A stretch of 64,000 bases of DNA from contig PLZW01000012.1 in assembly GCA_003153575.1 (NCBI GenBank), positions 1-64,000 on the forward strand, written 5' to 3'. The notes under the pieces are model-generated. The model was given only the letters and a program-made list of their open reading frames with translations, made no database searches and was not told the DNA's origin. Positions 7,680-16,416 of this stretch are shown here, piece by piece (position 1 is the stretch's first letter; every line of letters begins with the position of its first letter). Origin of the DNA: Acidimicrobiaceae bacterium. Lineage in GTDB: Bacteria; Actinomycetota; Acidimicrobiia; Acidimicrobiales; RAAP-2. A program made the translations under genes and the position numbers.

Positions 7680-8060
7680 GTGGCGCGCAGCGGATCGATC
7701 GGCGAGGAGGTGCGGGCGATCTGCCTGGCCCTGCCGGGCGTCACCGAGCGCACCAGCCACGGTGCCCCCGCGTTCTTCGCCGGACGGCAGTTCGTGATGC
7801 TCTGGGTCGACGGCCACCACGGGAACGACTTCCCGCATCTCTGGTGCGCCGCCCCACCCGGCGCCCAGGAGGGCTTCGTCGTCGCCGAGCCCGATCGCTA
7901 CTTCCGGCCGCCCTACGTCGGTTCACGCGGCTGGCTGGGCGTGCGGCTCGCCGGCGACGTCGACCGTGACGAGATCGCCGTCCTGTGCGAGGAGGCGTAC
8001 CGGGTGGTGGCCCCGGCCCGACTGGTCGCCTGGCTCGACGACCGGGCGCCGCCCTCGTAG
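7680..8060 (+). CDS. MmcQ/YjbR-like (DUF419) protein, 126 aa
   Basis: A small protein of the MmcQ/YjbR family (DUF419, CyaY-like fold). Diagnostic pieces are ICLALPGVTERTSHGAPAFFAGRQFVMLWVD near the N-terminus, FVVAEPDRYFRPPYVGSRGWLGVRL in the middle, and EEAYRVVAPARLVAWLDD at the end. Members are annotated as possible DNA-binding proteins but no biochemical role is firmly known. GTG at 7680 gives the normal length of about 120 residues. It is divergent from rlmN by 100 bases and the next gene on its strand begins 148 bases downstream. Confidence 0.85.
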   Translation: MARSGSIGEEVRAICLALPGVTERTSHGAPAFFAGRQFVMLWVDGHHGNDFPHLWCAAPPGAQEGFVVAEPDRYFRPPYVGSRGWLGVRLAGDVDRDEIAVLCEEAYRVVAPARLVAWLDDRAPPS

Positions 8061-8136
8061 CCGCGGGAACAGGGCCGGTCGGCACCGCCACTGTGACCAA
8101 CGGCCCTAGGACCCGCACTTGTCAAGGCGGCAAGGT

Positions 8137-8163
8137 GGGAGGGACCCGTCGAAAGGACCTCCC
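8137..8163 (+). promoter_or_regulatory. Leader hairpin enclosing a ribosome-binding site
   Basis: Perfect 6-bp arms GGGAGG (8137-8142) and CCTCCC (8158-8163) flank a 15-base loop that contains AAAGGA (8152-8157), with extra possible pairs inside (CC with GG). The right arm lies exactly between AAAGGA and the GTG at 8164. Folding would partly sequester the initiation region of the short ORF that leads into the radical SAM gene. I cannot match it to a known riboswitch. Confidence 0.4.
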
Positions 8164-8220
8164 GTGGGGCCAACTCCAGCAGTCGATCTTCCCGTGACCG
8201 TCAGCCGGTGGGCGCCGTGA
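8164..8220 (+). CDS. Possible 18-codon upstream ORF coupled to the radical SAM gene
   Basis: GTG at 8164 is preceded by AAAGGA with a six-base gap and opens 18 codons (MGPTPAVDLPVTVSRWAP) ending at TGA 8218-8220. That stop overlaps a GTG at 8217 in the frame of the radical SAM gene (GTGA), so translation would be coupled. The peptide could be a regulatory leader peptide, a peptide substrate for the radical SAM/SPASM enzyme, or chance. Part of it (VDLPV) recurs in a different frame at the start of the next protein (VVDLPVAR), perhaps a small duplication. Confidence 0.3.
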   Translation: MGPTPAVDLPVTVSRWAP

Positions 8221-9443
8221 CCGTCGTCGACCTGCCCGTCGCCCGCGTGCCGGGCCCGGCCAACGCCCGCGTCGACGTGCCCGAGGTGCGCCGTCTCCGC
8301 TACGACCTCGACCAGCGTCCCTTCCTCGTCCTGTTCGAGACCACGCGGGCGTGCGACCTGGCCTGCACCCACTGCCGTGCCGAAGCTCAGCCGGCGTGCC
8401 ATCCCGACGAACTGACCACGGCCGAGGTGACCGGTGTCCTCGACGATCTGGCCGCCGCCGGTCCGCCCCGATCCATCGTGGTGCTGACCGGGGGGGACCC
8501 GTTCAAGCGCACCGACCTCACGACGCTCATCGCCCACGGTTCGGCCGCCGGCCTGGCCATGGCCGTCTCCCCATCGGGGACGCCGCTCGCCACCGAGGCC
8601 AACCTGGCCGCCGTCCGGACGGCCGGATCGGGAGCGGTGTCCTTCTCCCTCGACGGGCCCGAGGCATCCACCCACGACGCCTTCCGCGGTGTCCCCGGCT
8701 CGTTCGCCCTGACGGTCGACGCCTGCCGGGCGGCGCGCCGGGTCGGCCTCCGCCTCCAGGTGAATTCGACGGTCACTGCGGGAACGGTCGACGCCCTCCC
8801 CGAGATGGCCCGTCTGGTCCGTGACCTCGACGCAGGACTGTGGAGCGTCTTCTTCCTGGTGTCGACCGGGCGGGGCCGCCAACTGGGGGCGCTCGACGCC
8901 GACGGGATCGAGGACGTCCTGCATCTGCTGGCCGACGTGTCCCCCCACCTGGCGCTCAAGACCACCGAGGCGCCCCAGTACCGGCGGGTGCTCCATCAAC
9001 GGGCCGAGGCAGGACCCGGAGGACCGCCCGACCCACGCGGCCCCCTCTACCGCCGGCTCCACGACCGGATGGCGGCGGCATTCGAGGAACCGTCGGGGAC
9101 GGCGGTGCCGGCCCCGACCCACGGGGGTGATCCGGACCGGAGTCGCCGCGCCCCACTGGCCGTCGGCGACGGGAGTGGGGTCGTCTTCGTCTCCCACATC
9201 GGTGACGTCTACCCGAGCGGCTTCCTCCCGCTCACCGTCGGCAACGTGCGCGACCACCCCCTGACCGAGATCTACCGCTCGTCGGCGGTGCTGCGGGCGT
9301 TGCGCGACCGTGACCGGCTGGGAGGCAGGTGCGGACGGTGCGAGTTCCGCCAGGTCTGTGGCGGCTCGCGCTCCCAGGCCTACGCCGCCACCGGCGACCC
9401 GATGGCCGAAGACCCGAACTGCGCGTACGTCCCCGCCGGCTGA
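8208..9443 (+). CDS. Radical SAM/SPASM-domain protein (TIGR04053-like, related to AhbD/NirJ), 411 aa
   Basis: A radical SAM enzyme with an auxiliary iron-sulphur domain. The SAM cluster motif is C49, C53, C56 (FETTRACDLACTHCRAEA), followed by TGGDPFKRTDL and a partial TIM barrel (VSFSLDGPEASTHDAFRG). The C-terminal SPASM motif runs CGRC, then VCGGSRSQAYA, then DPNC, as in the heme-biosynthesis enzymes AhbD and NirJ and the TIGR04053 group. The reaction is unknown. The start is uncertain: GTG 8208 or GTG 8217 (408 aa), the latter coupled to the short upstream ORF. A metal-sensing operon follows 74 bases downstream. Confidence 0.85.
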   Translation: MGAVTVVDLPVARVPGPANARVDVPEVRRLRYDLDQRPFLVLFETTRACDLACTHCRAEAQPACHPDELTTAEVTGVLDDLAAAGPPRSIVVLTGGDPFKRTDLTTLIAHGSAAGLAMAVSPSGTPLATEANLAAVRTAGSGAVSFSLDGPEASTHDAFRGVPGSFALTVDACRAARRVGLRLQVNSTVTAGTVDALPEMARLVRDLDAGLWSVFFLVSTGRGRQLGALDADGIEDVLHLLADVSPHLALKTTEAPQYRRVLHQRAEAGPGGPPDPRGPLYRRLHDRMAAAFEEPSGTAVPAPTHGGDPDRSRRAPLAVGDGSGVVFVSHIGDVYPSGFLPLTVGNVRDHPLTEIYRSSAVLRALRDRDRLGGRCGRCEFRQVCGGSRSQAYAATGDPMAEDPNCAYVPAG

Positions 9444-9475
9444 CGCTCCGCGTCACCGTCCTGACGTCGGACGAG

Positions 9476-9492
9476 ATACCCTGGAGGGGTAT
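9476..9492. promoter_or_regulatory. CsoR-type operator upstream of csoR
   Basis: Perfect 6-bp inverted arms ATACCC and GGGTAT are separated by five bases (TGGAG). This matches the GC-core, TA-flanked operators of CsoR/RcnR-family repressors. It lies 25 bases before the csoR start, fitting autoregulation of csoR and the downstream permease. Confidence 0.75.
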
Positions 9493-9517
9493 AGGGGCCG
9501 AACCAGATGAGGTGCAC

Positions 9518-9808
9518 ATGACGGACACGCCGGGCTACGCAGCGGACAAGGACGCCGTCCTGAAGCGGCTGCGTCGGATCGAGGGCCAGGTCCGCGGGAT
9601 CTCGGGCATGGTCGAGGACGACCGGTACTGCATCGAGGTACTTGACCAGATCTCGGCCGTGACGCGGGCCATCCAGGGAGTGGCCCTCGCCCTCCTCGAC
9701 GACCATCTGGCCCACTGCGTGGCCAATGCCGTCGAGGCCGGCGGCGACGAGAAGGACGCCAAGCTGGCCGAGGCGGCAGCGGCTATCGCCCGGCTGGTCA
9801 AATCGTGA
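9518..9808 (+). CDS. csoR: CsoR-family metal-sensing repressor, 96 aa
   Basis: A DUF156 repressor of the CsoR/RcnR/FrmR family, an all-helical DNA-binding protein released by metal binding. The N-terminal helix RLRRIEGQVRGISGMVEDDRYC is typical. The copper(I) ligand set of CsoR is complete: C38 (DRYC), H63 and C67 (DDHLAHC), so copper is the most likely effector. ATG at 9518 follows GAGG. It shares a GTGA overlap with the permease downstream and has its own operator upstream. A different inducer, such as another soft metal, cannot be ruled out. Confidence 0.85.
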   Translation: MTDTPGYAADKDAVLKRLRRIEGQVRGISGMVEDDRYCIEVLDQISAVTRAIQGVALALLDDHLAHCVANAVEAGGDEKDAKLAEAAAAIARLVKS

Positions 9809-11148
9809 TCCCACTGGTCGGGGCGGCCGGCGTGCTGGTGGACATCGGTCGGGGTCTCCGCGAGGGCCTGTTCATGTTCTGGGAGACGCTGTGGGCCCTG
9901 GTGCTCGGCTTCACCCTCTCGGGGGTGGTCCAGGCGTTCGTCTCCAAGGACCAGATGCGGGCCAAACTCGGCGACCACCGGCCGGCGTCGGTGGCCCGGG
10001 CCTCGGGATACGGCATGGTCTCGTCATCCTGCTCGTATGCGGCGTCGGCCATGTCCAAGTCGCTGTTCGCCAAAGGCGCCGACTTCGTCAGCTCGACGGT
10101 CTTCCTGGTCGCCTCCACCAACCTGGTGGTGGAGCTGGGCGTCGTGATGCTGGTCCTGCTGGGATGGCAGTTCGCTGCCGCCGAGTTCATCGGTGGGCCG
10201 ATCATGATCGTCCTGCTGGCCGTCACCGGGGGTCTGGTGTTCACACCCAGGATCGTCGCCGCCGCCCGTCGGCGCCTGCGGGACGGCGCGGACGGTGGTC
10301 ACGACCACGGGGCGATGGCCGGCGTGTCCGAGTCCCGCCAACGGGAACTCGAGGCCGAGACCTGGGGCACCAAGCTGCAGTCGCCGGCCGCCTGGTCGGA
10401 CGCCTCGAGCTACGCGGTGGCCGACGTCACCATGCTGCGCAAGGAGCTCGTGATCGGGTACACGGTGGCCGGGCTCCTGGCCGTCCTGGTCCCGACCCAT
10501 GCCTGGAACGCCCTCTTCCTACAGGGTCACGGGTTCTGGACGACCCTCGAGAACGCCATGGTCGGCCCGGTGATCGCCGTGCTCAGCTGGGTGTGCTCGA
10601 TCGGCAACGTCCCGCTGGCCGCAGCCCTGTGGAGCGGAGGGATCAGCTTCGGCGGGGTGATCGCCTTCATCTTCGCCGACCTCATCGCCATGCCCCTGAT
10701 CCTCATCTACCGGAAGTTCTACGGCTGGAGGCTCACGGCCCGCCTGGTGGGTCTGCTGTACGTGCTGATGGTGATCGCCGGTCTGGCCACCGAGCTCATC
10801 TTCCGGGCGTTCGGCGCGGTGCCGACCAACCACGCCGTGGGTGTCCAGCCGGCCCATCTCCACTGGAACTACACGACCTTCCTCAACCTGGTGTTCCTGG
10901 TGGTGACCGGCGTGGTGTGGTGGTTGGCGCGCAACCGGGCCCGGTTCGGCGGGGGCGGGGACTACGCCATCGACCCCGTCTGCGGCATGCAGGTACGCAC
11001 GTCCGATGCCCCGGCCCACACGGTCCACGACGGGGTGACGATGTACTTCTGCGCCGACCGCTGCCGCGAGCGGTTCGAAGCCGATGCCGGGCGCTACCGC
11101 CGTGACGAGCTGCGCGGCGCGACGGACGTGGCGCCGACCGCCCGGTAG
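9805..11148 (+). CDS. COG0701 permease (DUF318/ArsP-type) with C-terminal YHS domain, 447 aa
   Basis: An inner-membrane permease with about ten hydrophobic segments arranged as two repeats. Each repeat has a conserved cysteine motif (SSSCSYAASAMSKSLF and WVCSIGNVPLAAAL), as in COG0701 transporters linked to arsenical or copper/zinc efflux. A histidine-containing soluble loop (GGHDHGAM) separates them. Residues about 390-435 form a YHS metal-binding domain (DPVCGMQV, then MYFCADRCRERFEADAGRY). GTG at 9805 overlaps the csoR stop, so the pair is co-translated. Context suggests copper or related metal export under CsoR control; arsenical export is the main alternative. Confidence 0.85.
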   Translation: MIPLVGAAGVLVDIGRGLREGLFMFWETLWALVLGFTLSGVVQAFVSKDQMRAKLGDHRPASVARASGYGMVSSSCSYAASAMSKSLFAKGADFVSSTVFLVASTNLVVELGVVMLVLLGWQFAAAEFIGGPIMIVLLAVTGGLVFTPRIVAAARRRLRDGADGGHDHGAMAGVSESRQRELEAETWGTKLQSPAAWSDASSYAVADVTMLRKELVIGYTVAGLLAVLVPTHAWNALFLQGHGFWTTLENAMVGPVIAVLSWVCSIGNVPLAAALWSGGISFGGVIAFIFADLIAMPLILIYRKFYGWRLTARLVGLLYVLMVIAGLATELIFRAFGAVPTNHAVGVQPAHLHWNYTTFLNLVFLVVTGVVWWLARNRARFGGGGDYAIDPVCGMQVRTSDAPAHTVHDGVTMYFCADRCRERFEADAGRYRRDELRGATDVAPTAR

Positions 11149-11149
11149 G

Positions 11150-12481
11150 TCAGGCGTTCCGCAGGAGTTGGGAGAAGGGCACGTCCTTGTCGCTGCCCGG
11201 CTCCTTGGCCAGGCCGAGCACCCGCTCGCCGATGATGTTGCGTTGGATCTGGTCGGTGCCGCCGTAGATCGACGGGGCCTGGGCGTACAGCGCCGAGCCG
11301 GTCACACCGGGCAGGAACGGGTTTCCTGTGGCCGTGACGAGCGCGGCCTGGTCCCGCACGTCGTACGCGTGCAGCATGCCCTGGGCCCCGACGATCCGCA
11401 GGCCGAGATCGCGGGTCAGGCGCATGAGGGCACTCATGGACAGCTTCGAGATGTTGGCCATCCCCGGAATGTCCCCGCCCGCCGCCCGCGTCGCCTTGAG
11501 GCGTTCCGAATTCAGGCGGCCGAGCTCGGTCAAGGTGTAGAGACGGACCAGGTCCTGGCGGATCAGGGGGTCGGCGATGGTCCCGTTGCCCCGGGCCAGT
11601 CCGGTGAGGAGGTCATCGCGGCGTACGGGACGGTCGCCGGTGGCCTTCGCCGATTTCTTCTTCGGGGGGCTGCCGGCGGTCGGGGCGAAGTCGCCGACCC
11701 GCTTGTCGAGGTTGCCGGCGACGCTGCCGGGCATGATGACCGTGGCCCGGCTGCCACCGCCGGTCCCGAGTCCGGCCCGCTCGTAGCCGAGCGTCGTGTT
11801 GGCCACCGCCCATCCGTGGTTCAGCTCGCCGATGAGGTGGTCGGCGGGAACCCGGGCATCGGTCATGAACGTCTCGTTGAACATGGCGTGACCGGTCATC
11901 TCCCGCAGCGGTCGGACCTCGACACCCGGCTGGTGCATGTCGAGAGCGAAGTAGGAGATGCCCTGGTGCTTGGGGGCGTCGGGAGACGTGCGGGCGATGA
12001 GCATCCCGTAGTCGGCCGTCTGACCGAGCGACGTCCACACCTTTTGGCCGTTGACGATCCACTCGTCCCCGTCCCGCTCCGCCTTGGTGGTCAGTCCGGC
12101 CAGGTCCGAACCGGCACCGGGCTCGCTGAACAGCTGGCACCAGGCCGCCTGTCCGGTGACGATGGCGCGGACCAGGGTACCGATCTGCTCCGGGGTCCCG
12201 TGGTCGGCGATGGTCGGGGCGGCCAGCAGCAGCCCCAGGCCGTCGGGAGCGCCGACGGCGCCGAAGGCGGCGATCTCGGTGGCGACCTGCACCCCGACGG
12301 CGCGGGCCACACCCCGGCCGTAAGAGCCCTCCGGCAGGGTCGGAGCGGCCCATCCCGACGTGCCCAGGCGTTCCCACCAGGCGGCCACGGTCAGGTCGGG
12401 GTCCCAGTTGACGGCGAGCCAGCCGCGCAGCTCGGCCAAGTGGTCCTCGGTGTCGATCGTGTCCAGGAGTGTGTCGGTCAC
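11150..12481 (-). CDS. Acyl-CoA dehydrogenase, 443 aa
   Basis: A flavin-dependent acyl-CoA dehydrogenase for alpha-beta oxidation of an acyl-CoA thioester. Visible family blocks are the FAD/substrate segment CQLFSEPGAGSDLAGLTTKAERDG, the middle beta-domain NGQKVWTSLGQTADYGMLIART, and the C-terminal IYGGTDQIQRNIIGERVLGLA. A lysine-rich insert near residues 270-290 (PPKKKSAKATGDRPVRRDD) is unusual for the family. GTG at 12481 follows GGAGGGAG. It is convergent with the permease gene with one base between stops, and stands alone with a 112-base spacer upstream. Chain-length preference cannot be read from sequence. Confidence 0.88.
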   Translation of the reverse strand: MTDTLLDTIDTEDHLAELRGWLAVNWDPDLTVAAWWERLGTSGWAAPTLPEGSYGRGVARAVGVQVATEIAAFGAVGAPDGLGLLLAAPTIADHGTPEQIGTLVRAIVTGQAAWCQLFSEPGAGSDLAGLTTKAERDGDEWIVNGQKVWTSLGQTADYGMLIARTSPDAPKHQGISYFALDMHQPGVEVRPLREMTGHAMFNETFMTDARVPADHLIGELNHGWAVANTTLGYERAGLGTGGGSRATVIMPGSVAGNLDKRVGDFAPTAGSPPKKKSAKATGDRPVRRDDLLTGLARGNGTIADPLIRQDLVRLYTLTELGRLNSERLKATRAAGGDIPGMANISKLSMSALMRLTRDLGLRIVGAQGMLHAYDVRDQAALVTATGNPFLPGVTGSALYAQAPSIYGGTDQIQRNIIGERVLGLAKEPGSDKDVPFSQLLRNA

Positions 12482-12593
12482 TCGGGCTCCCTCCTCGGGC
12501 GTCGGGGACCGTCCGGGCGTCCCGTGGCCACGCTAACGCCCCGGCACGCTTGTGTCAGTCCGACTGTCCAGATCTGTGCCACGAGGTCGGTGG

Positions 12594-13961
<1,368 letters not shown>

Positions 13962-14063
13962 GACCGCGTCCCTTCTGCCGTGGTGGGCACGGGGCCGGCT
14001 GGACGGCCCTTTGCAGCGGGCCTGCGCGTCACCCGACCATCGTACCGAGCCACCAGGGCAGCC

Positions 14064-14084
14064 CGACAGGCCTGTCGCTAGCAT
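14064..14084. promoter_or_regulatory. Perfect 14-bp palindrome with adjacent -10-like element
   Basis: CGACAGGCCTGTCG (14064-14077) is a perfect palindrome in the 162-base spacer between sdaA and the VOC gene. TAGCAT (14079-14084) follows at once and resembles a -10 element for the VOC gene, 40 bases before its start. The palindrome would then occupy the promoter spacer, as an operator would. Confidence 0.45.
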
Positions 14085-14123
14085 CGGTGCGAGGGGTAGC
14101 CGCACAATTGCCGAGGAGGGACC

Positions 14124-14906
14124 ATGCCCAACATCGATCACTTCTCCGTGGGAGCCCCGTGCTGGGTCGACCTGTGGACGTCGGACGTCGAGGGGAGCCG
14201 CGCCTTCTACGCCCAGCTCTTCGGGTGGGAGGCCATGGAGCCGTCGGAAGAGTTCGGCGGCTATTTCATGTTCCACCGCGACGGACTTCCCATTGCCGGC
14301 GGGATGGGCGACATGGGCCCGGACATGCCGGCCAACGACACCTGGAAGATCTACCTGTCGACCGATGACATCGCCGGGGTGGCCGCATCGTTGGGGGCTC
14401 ACGGCGCCGAGGTCCAGGCGCCGCCGATGTCGGTAGCCGACCTCGGGCAGAACATGGTGTTCGTCGACCCCACCGGGGCCCATCTCGGCGCCTGGCAGCC
14501 GGGGACCTTCCCGGGGTGCTCGTCCCTGAACGAGCACGGTGCACCCAGTTGGTTCGAGTTGTTCACCCGGGACTTCGCCGGCGCGCTCGACTTCTACCGG
14601 TCGGTGTTCTCGTGGAAGACCGAGATCGAGGGAGACACCGACGAGTTCCGGTACGCGACGTTGCGGGACCCCGACAGCGGCGACCAGCTGGCCGGTGTCA
14701 TGGATGCTTCCGCGTTCCTGCCCGAGGATGTGCCCGCCCATTGGTCGGTGTACTGGGACGTCGAATCCGTCGACGCCGCCGTCTCCCGGGTCAATACACT
14801 GGGCGGCGCCCTGGTCGACGGTCCGACGGACACCCCCTACGGGCGCATGGCCACGGTGACCGATCCGGCCGGGGCCATGTTCAAGCTGCGCACACCACCC
14901 GCGTAG
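14124..14906 (+). CDS. Tandem VOC (glyoxalase-fold) protein, Cfp30B-like, 260 aa
   Basis: Two vicinal-oxygen-chelate modules in tandem, the first starting at CWVDLWTSDVEGSRAFYAQLFGW and the second at SWFELFTRDFAGALDFYRSVFSW. The organisation and length match the mycobacterial 27-kDa antigen Cfp30B and related proteins annotated as hydroxylases or bleomycin-resistance-like. Each module ends in a DP.GA pattern (FVDPTGAHLGAWQ, VTDPAGAMFKLRT). The substrate is unknown. ATG at 14124 is preceded by GAGGAGGG. It is divergent from sdaA and not obviously in an operon. Confidence 0.88.
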   Translation: MPNIDHFSVGAPCWVDLWTSDVEGSRAFYAQLFGWEAMEPSEEFGGYFMFHRDGLPIAGGMGDMGPDMPANDTWKIYLSTDDIAGVAASLGAHGAEVQAPPMSVADLGQNMVFVDPTGAHLGAWQPGTFPGCSSLNEHGAPSWFELFTRDFAGALDFYRSVFSWKTEIEGDTDEFRYATLRDPDSGDQLAGVMDASAFLPEDVPAHWSVYWDVESVDAAVSRVNTLGGALVDGPTDTPYGRMATVTDPAGAMFKLRTPPA

Positions 14907-15039
14907 GCGACGGGACCAGCACTCCTGCGGGGGCGGTCGGCTGCCCGGGACCGGTCGCCGCCCCGGCCGTGCGCACCCTCCCGGCCGGGCGTGCGACGCT
15001 GGTGGCCGAGTACGTACGTCCCAGCCTCCGAGGTGACCC

Positions 15040-16416
15040 ATGCCGATTGCCACCATCAACCCCGCCACGGGCGTCACCGAGCGGACCTTCGAGGAGATCA
15101 GCGACCAGGAGGTCGAGCGCATCCTCGCCCGGGCCGCCGCCACGTTCACCAGCTACCGGACCACCTCGTTCGCCGAACGTGCCGCCTGGATGGTGGGCGC
15201 CGCCGAGATCCTGGAGGACGAGGTCGACCGCGTCGCCAACATGATGACCACGGAGATGGGCAAGACCCTGGCCGCGGCCAAGGCCGAGACGCTCAAGTGC
15301 GCCAAGGCCTGCCGCTACTTCGCCGAGCACGCCGAGTCCTTCCTCGTCGACGAGCCCGCCGACGCCGGGGCCGTCGGCGCGGCGGCCGCCTACGCCCGAT
15401 GGCAGCCCCTCGGCCCGGTGCTGGCCGTGATGCCGTGGAACTTCCCGCTCTGGCAGGCCATGCGGTTCGCCGCCCCGGCACTCATGGCCGGCAACGTCGG
15501 CCTCCTCAAGCATGCCTCCAACGTCCCGCAGACGGCCATCTTCATGCAGGAGCTGTTCGACCGGGCCGGATTTCCCGAGGGCGCCTTCCAGACGATGTTG
15601 ATCAGTGCCCCGCGGGTCGAGGCGGTCATCCGGGACGACCGGGTGGTGGCGGTGACCCTCACGGGATCGGGACCCGCCGGATCCTCGGTGGCCTCGATCG
15701 CCGGTGACGTCGTGAAGAAGTCGGTGCTCGAGCTGGGCGGCAGCGACCCGTTCATCGTGATGCCAACGGCCGACCTGCACCGGGCGGCCGTGGTGGCGAC
15801 CACGGCCCGCTGCCTCAACAACGGCCAGTCCTGTATCGCCGCCAAACGGTTCATCGCCCACGTCGGCGTGGCCGACGAGTTCGAGCGCCTGTTCGTCGAG
15901 CACATGTCGGCGCAGAGGGTCGGGGACCCCATGGACGCCGCCACCGACATCGGTCCGCTGGCCAGCGCCCAGCAGCAACGGGACATGGTGGACCTGGTGG
16001 CGGACGCGGTGGCCAAGGGCGCCACCGTCCTGTGCGGCGGCGTGGTCCCCGACGGAAAGGGCTTCTACTACCCGCCCACCGTCCTCACCGGCATCACCCC
16101 CGCCATGCGCCTCCACACCGAGGAGGCCTTCGGCCCCGTGGCCACCCTCTACCGGGTGGGCGGCATCGACGAGGCCATCGAGCTGGCGAACGTCACCGAG
16201 TTCGGCCTGGGCTCCAACGCCTGGACCGAGGACCCGGCCGAACGGGAGCGGTTCGTGACCGATCTGGCCGCCGGGATGGTGTTCATCAACGGGAACACCA
16301 CGTCGTATCCCGAGCTCCCCTTCGGTGGGATCAAGGCCTCGGGCTACGGGCGCGAGCTGACGGCCCACGGGATCCGGGAGTTCTGCAACCTGAAGTCCGT
16401 GTGGGTCGGGCAGTGA
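15040..16416 (+). CDS. NAD(P)-dependent aldehyde dehydrogenase, succinate-semialdehyde dehydrogenase-like, 458 aa
   Basis: An aldehyde dehydrogenase superfamily member closest in pattern to the GabD group. The catalytic cysteine is near residue 264 (NNGQSCIAAKRF) and the general-base glutamate near 230 (ELGGSDPF); the cofactor and oxyanion motifs VMPWNFPLWQ and the C-terminal FGGIKASGYGREL are intact. It probably oxidises succinate semialdehyde or a similar short aldehyde to the acid. ATG at 15040 follows CGAGGTG. The next gene begins within its stop codon (GTGA at 16413), so the two may be co-translated although their functions look unrelated. Confidence 0.88.
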   Translation: MPIATINPATGVTERTFEEISDQEVERILARAAATFTSYRTTSFAERAAWMVGAAEILEDEVDRVANMMTTEMGKTLAAAKAETLKCAKACRYFAEHAESFLVDEPADAGAVGAAAAYARWQPLGPVLAVMPWNFPLWQAMRFAAPALMAGNVGLLKHASNVPQTAIFMQELFDRAGFPEGAFQTMLISAPRVEAVIRDDRVVAVTLTGSGPAGSSVASIAGDVVKKSVLELGGSDPFIVMPTADLHRAAVVATTARCLNNGQSCIAAKRFIAHVGVADEFERLFVEHMSAQRVGDPMDAATDIGPLASAQQQRDMVDLVADAVAKGATVLCGGVVPDGKGFYYPPTVLTGITPAMRLHTEEAFGPVATLYRVGGIDEAIELANVTEFGLGSNAWTEDPAERERFVTDLAAGMVFINGNTTSYPELPFGGIKASGYGRELTAHGIREFCNLKSVWVGQ

